6,636 nucleotides of DNA, from assembly GCA_030604795.1 (NCBI GenBank), contig JAUVVE010000044.1, forward strand, positions 1-6,636, given 5' to 3'. The notes under the pieces are model-generated. The model made no database searches, was not told where the DNA came from, and was given only the letters and a program-made list of their open reading frames with translations. The translations under genes and the position numbers were made by a program. This document shows, piece after piece, positions 1-5,272 of the stretch (its first letter is position 1; each line of letters starts with the position of its first letter). Source of the stretch: Dehalococcoidia bacterium (lineage in GTDB: Bacteria; Chloroflexota; Dehalococcoidia; GIF9; UBA5629).

Positions 1-1
1 A

Positions 2-289
2 GTGGACGGCCTCTACTCATGGGAAGAATACACGTTGTTGAAGGGTCGCTACGGTGACCATTTTTATGTGGTTGCAGTTTGGGCATCCCCTGAGACAAGA
101 TATGAGAGGTTGACACAAAGATCAGTCCGACCCCTAACAGCGGAGGAGGCTTTTAGCCGAGATGTTGCGGAGATAGAGGATACCAACAAAGGTGGGCCGA
201 TCGCCATGGCAAACTTTACTATTATAAACGAGTCTTCATTAGAAGCCTTAGAAAGTGAAACAGAAAGGGTTCTCGCTGCTTTGAAATGA
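2..289 (+). CDS. Dephospho-CoA-kinase-like / UPF0200-type P-loop ATPase, 3' end only
   Basis: This is the C-terminal 95 residues of a gene that begins before the window; the GTG at base 2 is most likely an internal valine. The visible part starts at the DGLYSWEE strand and helix, continues through a hydrophobic strand (VVAVWASP) and the arginine-rich lid-like segment (RYERLTQR, then RPLTAEEAFSRD), and ends with EIEDTNKGGPIAMANFTIIN. In the CoaE / UPF0200 nucleoside-kinase-like group this last pattern (RD-x-x-EIE, GGPIAMAD, TIIN) is conserved near the C-terminus. The P-loop itself is outside the window, so ATP binding cannot be seen. The stop codon overlaps the start of the dCMP deaminase gene by 4 bases. 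Because of that pairing I infer a nucleotide or nucleotide-cofactor kinase, but the substrate is not determined; dephospho-CoA is only the nearest family name. Confidence 0.75.
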   Translation: MDGLYSWEEYTLLKGRYGDHFYVVAVWASPETRYERLTQRSVRPLTAEEAFSRDVAEIEDTNKGGPIAMANFTIINESSLEALESETERVLAALK

Positions 290-768
290 AAAGAATAACA
301 AGGCCAGATATCGATGAATATTTCTTGAAAATAGCTTCTGTAGTGGCAGAACGCTCGACGTGTCGCCGACACCATGTGGGAGCTGTAGCGGTAGGGGGCA
401 AACACATATTAGCTACGGGCTATAACGGTGCTGCCTCTGGACTTAAGGATTGCCTTGAGCTTGGCTGCCTAAGAGATGACATGAATGTACCATCTGGAAC
501 GAGGCATGAGGTGTGCCGGGCCATTCACGCAGAGCAAAATGTTATCATACAAGCGACTCTCCATGGGGTAAGCCTGGAGGGCGCCACAATTTATGTCACC
601 CATACACCATGCATACTATGTGCGAAGATGCTGGTTAATGCCAAGATAAAGCGGTTTGTTACCTTTGGCGAGTATGCTGATGACGCCTTCAGAGACCTAT
701 TTAAGGAAGCCAAAATAGAGTTTGAATTGCGTAAGAAACCGTCTTCCAACATCACCTATCTGGCTTAG
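286..768 (+). CDS. Deoxycytidylate (dCMP) deaminase family protein, ComEB-like
   Basis: Complete protein of 160 residues, in the usual length range for dCMP deaminases. The family converts dCMP to dUMP in the cytosol, feeding thymidylate synthesis. The catalytic zinc site is intact: HAE at residues 81-83 (His ligand and proton-shuttling Glu) and the PCxxC motif at 108-112 (C109, C112). The ATGYNGAASG segment at 43-52 matches the substrate-binding GYNGxPxG element, with Ala in the usual Pro position. C26, C56, C61, H74 and C77 fall where ComEB and phage T4-type enzymes carry extra Cys/His residues, so a second structural zinc is likely (inference). The start is the ATG in the ATGA overlap with the upstream gene; there is no separate Shine-Dalgarno sequence, which fits translation coupled to that gene. 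General cytidine deaminase is less likely because of the CLExGCxR and HExCRxxHAEQN context. Confidence 0.92.
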   Translation: MKRITRPDIDEYFLKIASVVAERSTCRRHHVGAVAVGGKHILATGYNGAASGLKDCLELGCLRDDMNVPSGTRHEVCRAIHAEQNVIIQATLHGVSLEGATIYVTHTPCILCAKMLVNAKIKRFVTFGEYADDAFRDLFKEAKIEFELRKKPSSNITYLA

Positions 769-1256
769 GGGATTACCTGTGCGCCGTCAGCAGTTTGGCA
801 CAATTGATGGGTTTATAATTCTCCACTAGCGACGCCCTTCGTCTGTTAATAAACTTGGAAACGCTGTTGTTAACATGCGTCACCATGTCGATCTGTTCTG
901 ATGTTGCCTCTCCAAGCCACTTCAATCGTGAGCGAAAAGCTAGTACCCCCCTGGTTGCCAGTATAAGTTTGCGGACTTACCTCAAAAAAGCGGAACTAGT
1001 GTTTGACTGTCGTTTAATTGAGCGGACCAATACATGAAAGACTAATCATCCAGCTCTGGGGGGATATCCTTCGCCGGATATAATACAGTCAGACGACCCG
1101 GTCAATAACTAGGATGAGAGAAACGCCAACCCCAACGATCCGGAGCTAGCTCCTGATGAGCCGTTGCGGATTCAAAGTACGGTAGCCCCGAGACCAAACC
1201 AGGCACTAGACTATGCGTTCGAAAGGTTGGGATGGTGCTCCGATTAGTATTACTGG
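769..1256. other. Gene-poor spacer with protein-like but interrupted frames
   Basis: No convincing gene, RNA gene or terminator is seen here. Reading both strands, a minus-strand frame is open for about 67 codons, ending at a TAA at 775-773 and containing pieces such as LKWLGEATSEQIDMV and NNSVSKFINRRRASL, but it has no good start and a TAA cuts it upstream (near 976). A second minus-strand frame runs from an ATG at 1278 to a TGA at 1102 (58 codons) and, past the stop, to a TAG at 1044-1042; it includes HQELAPDRWGWRF and later LYPAKDIPPELDD. A plus-strand frame at 1113-1247 (PNDPELAPDEPLRIQ) is also open, antisense to the previous one, so at most one can be real. A small perfect stem (ATATCC / GGATAT, loop TTCGCC) lies at 1064-1081. 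These fragments may be decayed coding DNA or chance; I recognise no family. Confidence 0.5.
793..803 (+). repeat. Direct repeat GTTTGGCACAA, copy 1
   Basis: Eleven bases identical to 4787-4797. This copy lies 25 bases after the dCMP deaminase stop codon, the other 5 bases after the CCG-protein stop codon, so the pair brackets the arsR redox operon. By a rough estimate an 11-base match between the two spacers has a chance of a few percent, so it may be accidental. Confidence 0.4.
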
Positions 1257-1286
1257 TTGACATTACTTTGCATTTCATATTAGAAT
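1257..1286 (+). promoter_or_regulatory. Sigma-70-type promoter of the arsR operon
   Basis: A perfect -35 box TTGACA at 1257-1262 is followed after 18 bases by TAGAAT at 1281-1286, which matches the -10 consensus in five of six positions. Transcription would start near 1293, some 40 bases before the regulator gene, and inside the palindromic AT-rich stretch. No other promoter of comparable quality is seen before the arsR, FAD-oxidoreductase and CCG-protein genes, so all three are probably read from here. Confidence 0.7.
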
Positions 1287-1312
1287 ATTAATGTATATGA
1301 ATATTGCAATAT
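1284..1312. promoter_or_regulatory. Putative ArsR-type operator (two overlapping palindromes)
   Basis: A 22-base imperfect palindrome (arms AATATTAATGT and ATATGAATATT, 9 of 11 positions paired) covers 1284-1305. A perfect 12-base palindrome, ATATTGCAATAT, covers 1301-1312. Together they overlap the -10 box and the predicted start of transcription. AT-rich inverted repeats over the promoter are the usual binding sites of ArsR-family repressors, and the next gene encodes one, so autorepression is the natural reading. Which of the two palindromes is bound cannot be told from the sequence. Confidence 0.6.
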
Positions 1313-1331
1313 ATAACAGGATGGTGCCTTG

Positions 1332-1679
1332 ATGGAGGAATCTAAAATACTGCTTTTCAAACTCCAGGCTGAGATCTGCAAGACCCTCGCCTATCCTAAG
1401 CGACTGATGATTATCCATCAGCTCCGAGAGGGGGAGATGTCGGTGGGCCAACTGGCATCCAGTCTGGGCCTGCCACAGGCCAATGTCTCGCAGCACCTGG
1501 CCATCCTCCGGGAGCGGGGCATTGTGGCCACGCGTCGCGAGGGGACCACCATTTACTACAGCCTTGTCAGTCCCAAGATCGGCGAGGCCTGCGACCTGGT
1601 GCAGGGGGTCCTGCAGGAGCAGTTGGCCAGCAACCGGGTTCTGGCCAGTTCCCTGGGCTATCTTGGCAGAGAAACATAA
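1332..1679 (+). CDS. ArsR-family winged-helix transcriptional regulator without the CxC metal site
   Basis: A 115-residue protein, typical length for ArsR/SmtB repressors, which bind DNA as dimers and are released by a metal, a redox signal or a metabolite. Counting from ATG 1332, helix 1 holds ICKTLAYPKRLMII (15-28), the helix-turn-helix is SVGQLASSLGLPQANVSQHL (37-56) and the beta-wing is VATRREGTTIYYSL (65-78). The ELCVCDL metal motif of ArsR/SmtB alpha-3 is absent: the equivalent place reads EMSVGQLA. Only two cysteines exist, C16 in helix 1 and C87 in the last helix; their placement is loosely reminiscent of BigR/SqrR-type thiol sensors, but that is speculation. Start: a TTG at 1329 lies 7 bases after AGGA (1318-1321) and the ATG at 1332 lies 10 bases after it; I prefer the ATG, though the TTG start would add only one residue. 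It is followed after 20 bases by the FAD oxidoreductase gene, which it probably controls. Confidence 0.9.
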   Translation: MEESKILLFKLQAEICKTLAYPKRLMIIHQLREGEMSVGQLASSLGLPQANVSQHLAILRERGIVATRREGTTIYYSLVSPKIGEACDLVQGVLQEQLASNRVLASSLGYLGRET

Positions 1680-1688
1680 GCAAATAAC

Positions 1689-1694
1689 GGGAGG
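1689..1694 (+). promoter_or_regulatory. Ribosome binding site of the FAD oxidoreductase gene
   Basis: GGGAGG stands 5 bases before ATG 1700, inside the 20-base gap after the regulator gene, and supports that ATG as the start. Confidence 0.75.
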
Positions 1695-1699
1695 TTGCA

Positions 1700-3451
1700 A
1701 TGGGCAAATTGAATACCAAGGAACGAAGCTATCTCGAGGAGGAATTCGGCAGCCGTGTGTGCTTCCGTAAGACTGAACGCAAACTATACAGCCATGATAT
1801 CGCTGCTATGCCCAGCCTCATCAAACCACTCATTGGCGACACGACGCCAGACGCCGTGGTCCAGCCGAAGTCAGAGGAGGAGCTGGTCGACCTGGTACGC
1901 TGGGCAGTGGAACAGAACGTACCTCTCACCCCACGCGGCAAGGCGTCGTCCGGCTACGGCGGCGTGTTGCCGGTAAAGAAGGGCGTAGTGGTGGATTTCT
2001 ATCGCATGAACCGGATCATCCATATTGACCCCGAGGCCCAGACGGCCACTGTGCAGGCTGGTGTGGTGTGGGAGAAGCTGGACAGGGAGCTGGAGAAGCA
2101 CAGGCTGACCCTGCGACTGTATCCCACCAGCTACCCGGCATCCACCGCCGGAGGGTGGCTGGCTCACGGTGGCGCCGGCATCGGCTCCTACGAGGCGGGC
2201 TGGTTCCCCGATAACGTGGTCAGCGCCCGAGTGGTACTGCCCGACGGCACGGTCAGGGAGTTCAGCGGCCCTGAGCTTGACCTGATCGCCGATGTCGATG
2301 GCATTACCGGCTTGATCAGCGAGTTGACGGTTCGCATTCAACCACTCGAGGATCTGGAGTTGGTGGCTATCGGCTGCCCTGACCCCCACGACCTGCAGAA
2401 ACTGGTTCAGTCCATGGTAGACCAGAAACTGCCCATATGGTCACTGATATTCATCAACCCGCGCATGGCGGAGCTTAAGAACAAGGCTCCGCTGATGGAG
2501 CACTACGGCCATCCTGTAGAGGAACGGGTGCTCTTGCCTGCGGCCTATATCATGACATTGGCTTTCCGCGCCAAAGACCGCGAGGCGGTGACGGGCAGGC
2601 TGCCGGAGCTATTGAAGCCCTGTGAGGCGGAGATACTCAGCGACCGCATCGCCCAGCATGAGTGGAAGCACCGCTTCAAGCTGATGGTGGTGAAACGCCT
2701 GGGGCCAAGCCTGGTGCCAGCTGAGGTGGTCATCCCGCTCTCCGCTCTGGGCGACGTGATGACCGAGATCGAGCAAAAGATAGCTCAGCCCATCGTTAAG
2801 GAGGGTGTAGTCATTAGAGAAGGCCACAATGGCCAGCCCGAGGTGGTAATTCTGGGCTTCATCCCCAGCGACCAGCGCAAGTTCAAATACAATTTCGTTT
2901 TCGGTCTGTCCCTGAGCATCATGAAGATCGCCGAGAAGCACGGCGGGCGGGCGTACGCAACCGGGCTCTACTTCGCAAGGAAGGCGCCGCAGGTGTTGGG
3001 AGCGGACCGGGCTAGCCGGTTGAGGGCGTTCAAGGCCCAGGTGGACCCCAAGAATATCCTGAACCCGGGTAAGGTTATCGGCAGTAGGCTAGTCGGCACG
3101 TTTCTCGGCCTGGCGCAGGCCTTCGAGCCCCTCATCCGTCCCTTTGGCAATAGAGTTATCCCCGAAATAGGCGAGCGGCCGACAAAGCCGGTCCGCGATA
3201 TTCCGGCCGACGTGGCTTGGTATGCCTACGGCTGTTCCCAGTGTGGCTACTGTATTGAAGAGTGTGACCAGTTCTACGGACGGGGATGGGAGAGCCAGTC
3301 TCCGCGGGGCAAGTGGTACTGGCTGCGGGAGTATATGGAGGGTCGCGAGGAGTGGGACCAGTTCATGGTCGACACTATACTGGTATGTACGACTTGTGAG
3401 CTGTGCAACCAGCGCTGCTCAGCCGCCCTGCCCATTGAGCCCTCGAGATGA
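1700..3451 (+). CDS. GlcD-type FAD-binding oxidoreductase with C-terminal 2x[4Fe-4S] ferredoxin domain
   Basis: A 583-residue flavoprotein. Residues about 50-215 form the FAD-binding PCMH domain: PDAVVQPKSEEELVDLVRWA (50-69), the PRGKASSGYGG pyrophosphate loop (78-88) and YPTSYPASTAGGWLAHGGAG (141-160). Residues about 216-460 are the FAD-oxidase C-terminal/cap domain, ending in the classic VDPKNILNPGKV (448-459). A ferredoxin module follows with two CxxCxxCxxxC motifs: C512, C515, C518, C522 and C563, C566, C569, C573; both lack the common proline after the last Cys. The family oxidises 2-hydroxyacids (glycolate, D-lactate, D-2-hydroxyglutarate) and passes electrons from FAD through Fe-S clusters. 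E. coli GlcD and Dld-type enzymes normally lack this ferredoxin tail; the YdiJ-type single-chain enzymes carry it and continue into CCG domains. Here the gene stops ten residues after the last cysteine and overlaps the CCG gene by ATGA. Substrate is unknown; transport or assembly signals are absent, so it is cytosolic or peripheral to the membrane. Confidence 0.92.
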   Translation: MGKLNTKERSYLEEEFGSRVCFRKTERKLYSHDIAAMPSLIKPLIGDTTPDAVVQPKSEEELVDLVRWAVEQNVPLTPRGKASSGYGGVLPVKKGVVVDFYRMNRIIHIDPEAQTATVQAGVVWEKLDRELEKHRLTLRLYPTSYPASTAGGWLAHGGAGIGSYEAGWFPDNVVSARVVLPDGTVREFSGPELDLIADVDGITGLISELTVRIQPLEDLELVAIGCPDPHDLQKLVQSMVDQKLPIWSLIFINPRMAELKNKAPLMEHYGHPVEERVLLPAAYIMTLAFRAKDREAVTGRLPELLKPCEAEILSDRIAQHEWKHRFKLMVVKRLGPSLVPAEVVIPLSALGDVMTEIEQKIAQPIVKEGVVIREGHNGQPEVVILGFIPSDQRKFKYNFVFGLSLSIMKIAEKHGGRAYATGLYFARKAPQVLGADRASRLRAFKAQVDPKNILNPGKVIGSRLVGTFLGLAQAFEPLIRPFGNRVIPEIGERPTKPVRDIPADVAWYAYGCSQCGYCIEECDQFYGRGWESQSPRGKWYWLREYMEGREEWDQFMVDTILVCTTCELCNQRCSAALPIEPSR

Positions 3452-4782
3452 AGTTGCGCGGCCAGCTAATCGATGAGCAGAGGAAGATGAGCTTCCCGCC
3501 CTTCGAGATGATGGCAGCGGCGGTCCGAAAGGAGGGCAATATCTGGGCAGGATATCGCAAGGACCGCGCTGCTTGGTTCCCCCAGGACCTCGAGGAGAAA
3601 CACGGGCCGGCTTACCAGTCGAAGACTGTGTACTTCGCTGGCTGCACCGCCAGCTATGTGGAGCATGACATCGGCATGGCCAGCGTCCGATTGCTGGATG
3701 CGGCCGGTGTGGACTTCACCTACCTGGGCAATAGGGAGAGCTGCTGCGGCACGCCCATGCTGGTGGCCGGTATGTGGGATGTCTTCGCGCAGGTGATGAG
3801 GCAGAATATCCACGCGGTCAAGGAGGCCGGTGCCGACACCGTTGTCACCTCGTGCCCTGCCTGCGACATGATGTGGCGGCACGTCTACCCAACATGGGCG
3901 GAGAAACTGGGTATGGAATATGGAATCACGGCGAAGCACTACAGCGAGCTGCTGGCGGAGAAAATCGAGGCGGGGGAGTTTGCCTTTCCCGAGAATGGCC
4001 ACAAGCCGTGTACGGTGACCTGGCACGACTCGTGTCACATCGGCCGTGTGTCCGGCGTGTACCAACCTCCACGCCAGCTCATTGAGGCCATCCCCAACAC
4101 AAAGCTGGTGGAGATGAGCCATAACCGCGAGGCGGCGCATTGCTGTGGGAGCGTCCTGACCCTGATCAAGGAACCACCGGTGGCTGCCGAGATAGGCAAA
4201 ACGCGGCTTGATGAAGCGGTGGAGGCCGGCGCGGAGAAGGTGCTGGCCCTATGCCCCTGCTGCGAGTTCCAGCTCCGCGTCAGCGCTGATAAGAAGCAGG
4301 TGCCCATTGAGGTGGTGGACCTGGCGCGCTATGCGTCGTCGGCCCTGGGCTACGACTTCCCCGACCCTAACCCGGAGGTACAGAAGCAGTGGGCGGTTTT
4401 CGAGGCCATGATCGCGCTAATGACGCCTCAGGGCTTCGCTGACCTGATGGGCGCAATGTGGCCGGAGCTCATCGATGCTATGCCCTTCGGTATGGGGCCG
4501 ATGATGCGATTCATGGGCAAGATTCCTGGAGCGCTTCGTATCATGAAGCCCATATTTCCCATCCTGTTCCCCAGGCTGCTGCCCATGATGATGCCCAAGG
4601 TGATGCCGACCATGCTCGAGCGAGTGGCGGAGCGCATCCCCATGCCAGACTATATGGCTGAGCAGATGCCAGAGATGATGCCCCAGGTTATGAACAACCT
4701 GATGCCGCACATGATTGGCGATGTGGTGCCACTGGTGACGCAGCCAATGATCGACTACCTGAGGGGGAAGAACGGGAAATAA
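3448..4782 (+). CDS. HdrD/GlpC-like (Fe-S)-binding protein with two CCG domains and a Met-rich tail
   Basis: A 444-residue protein beginning in the ATGA overlap with the flavoprotein gene, without its own clear ribosome binding site. Residues 1-60 (SFPPFEMMAAAV, NIWAGYRKDRAAW) resemble the linker that in fused homologues joins ferredoxin and CCG parts. Two complete cysteine-rich CCG domains follow: C66, C99-C100, C136xxC139, and C196, C232-C233, C269xxC272. In HdrB/HdrD such cysteines hold non-cubane [4Fe-4S] clusters; in GlpC, GlcF and LutA they carry electrons from a flavoprotein dehydrogenase to the quinone pool. Its neighbour supplies the FAD and ferredoxin parts, so I infer the electron-output subunit of a 2-hydroxyacid-dehydrogenase-like complex rather than a true heterodisulfide reductase. 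Residues about 321-444 form an odd tail with 24 methionines in 124 residues and repeated MPxxMP units (382-387, 407-412), not part of the CCG family; it may be a membrane- or partner-binding surface. Confidence 0.9.
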   Translation: MKLRGQLIDEQRKMSFPPFEMMAAAVRKEGNIWAGYRKDRAAWFPQDLEEKHGPAYQSKTVYFAGCTASYVEHDIGMASVRLLDAAGVDFTYLGNRESCCGTPMLVAGMWDVFAQVMRQNIHAVKEAGADTVVTSCPACDMMWRHVYPTWAEKLGMEYGITAKHYSELLAEKIEAGEFAFPENGHKPCTVTWHDSCHIGRVSGVYQPPRQLIEAIPNTKLVEMSHNREAAHCCGSVLTLIKEPPVAAEIGKTRLDEAVEAGAEKVLALCPCCEFQLRVSADKKQVPIEVVDLARYASSALGYDFPDPNPEVQKQWAVFEAMIALMTPQGFADLMGAMWPELIDAMPFGMGPMMRFMGKIPGALRIMKPIFPILFPRLLPMMMPKVMPTMLERVAERIPMPDYMAEQMPEMMPQVMNNLMPHMIGDVVPLVTQPMIDYLRGKNGK

Positions 4783-5128
4783 AGCTGTTTGGCACAAATA
4801 ACCAATAAGTATCCGGAAGAGGTTATCATGTGTTGTGATTGATGAGCCTAACATTTCTTAACACACGTTCGCTTTAGATCCGGTTTCGTTTTGTAAGTCA
4901 GTCTGTTTATGAAGGGCTCTGTAATAAATGGCTTTACTCTTTTCAGCTTCGCTTTGCGGCATGGATCAACTCAGTCTGGGTTACCTGCTTTGTTCCTGTA
5001 CTCACCGTTTGATTGCCTCCATTTATATTGCTTTCGTGCACAAGTCTGTTACTCCTTTTACCGATAATGTCTTAGTAGAACACCAAGAATGTAAAGAATG
5101 GATTTTTACCAATGGAGGTCATGGGGGG
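4783..5128. other. Gene-poor spacer after the redox operon
   Basis: No gene is convincing here. A plus-strand frame at 4928-5146 (72 codons) has no ribosome binding site, is Cys/Leu/Ser-rich, resembles nothing I know, and runs through the -35 box of the next promoter. On the minus strand a short frame (KAKLKRVKPFITEPFINRL) has no start. A weak stem TGTGTT (4829-4834) / AACACA (4860-4865) with a 25-base loop and T-rich DNA further downstream could contribute to transcription stop, but it is not a clear intrinsic terminator. The base composition is visibly AT-richer than the operon before it. Confidence 0.5.
4787..4797 (+). repeat. Direct repeat GTTTGGCACAA, copy 2
   Basis: Second copy, just after the operon. 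The bases next to the two copies differ (GCA before copy 1, GCT before copy 2; TTGAT versus ATAAC after), so identity does not extend beyond the 11 bases. Confidence 0.4.
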
Positions 5129-5156
5129 TTGTCAAATCTTATTTAATATGTATAAT
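5129..5156 (+). promoter_or_regulatory. Sigma-70-type promoter of the disulfide oxidoreductase gene
   Basis: TTGTCA (5129-5134), a 16-base spacer, and a perfect TATAAT (5151-5156). Transcription would begin near 5163, giving an untranslated leader of about 110 bases. The leader holds an imperfect inverted repeat near 5220-5238 (ATGAATT, GTG, AATTTCAT), which might be a regulatory site, but this is weak. Confidence 0.7.
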
Positions 5157-5259
5157 GTGCTCCATTACCAAAAGACCAGATAGCGAGGTTGAAGAGCTAA
5201 CGCGATTATGTTGCTAGTCATGAATTGTGAATTTCATATACGCTAGGCGAATACCCTGT

Positions 5260-5265
5260 AGGAGG
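5260..5265 (+). promoter_or_regulatory. Ribosome binding site of the disulfide oxidoreductase gene
   Basis: A perfect AGGAGG lies 7 bases before ATG 5273 and fixes that start; no other start codon in this frame has a comparable site. Confidence 0.85.
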
Positions 5266-5272
5266 TTGTTAC

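Noticed and set aside
793..810. TTGGCAC as the -24 part of a sigma-54 promoter (also at 4787-4800)
   Set aside because: The GC of the -12 element is missing at the required distance in both copies.
1205..1235. GTTCGAA resembling a tRNA T-loop
   Set aside because: The flanking bases do not form a T-stem and no acceptor or anticodon arm can be drawn around it.
1275..1700. Minus-strand open frame across the regulator gene
   Set aside because: The plus strand encodes a clear ArsR winged helix over the same bases; the antisense translation has no recognisable pattern.
3430..3455. Programmed -1 frameshift joining the flavoprotein and CCG genes
   Set aside because: The shift direction would be right, but no slippery heptamer is present; the ATGA overlap is explained more simply by coupled reinitiation.
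3466..4140. Minus-strand open frame of 224 codons
   Set aside because: It lies fully inside the CCG-protein gene, whose conserved cysteines prove the plus-strand frame; long antisense frames are common in GC-rich genes.
4417..4854. Long minus-strand open frame, very His-rich
   Set aside because: It is the antisense of the Met-rich tail: ATG codons read backwards as CAT (His). Its frame follows the codon structure of the real gene.
5016..5118. Inverted repeat CCTCCATT / AATGGAGG
   Set aside because: Eight-base arms nearly 90 bases apart are expected by chance in a spacer of this size.
4928..5146. Plus-strand open frame of 72 codons
   Set aside because: No ribosome binding site, no recognisable motif, and it overlaps the -35 box of the following promoter.
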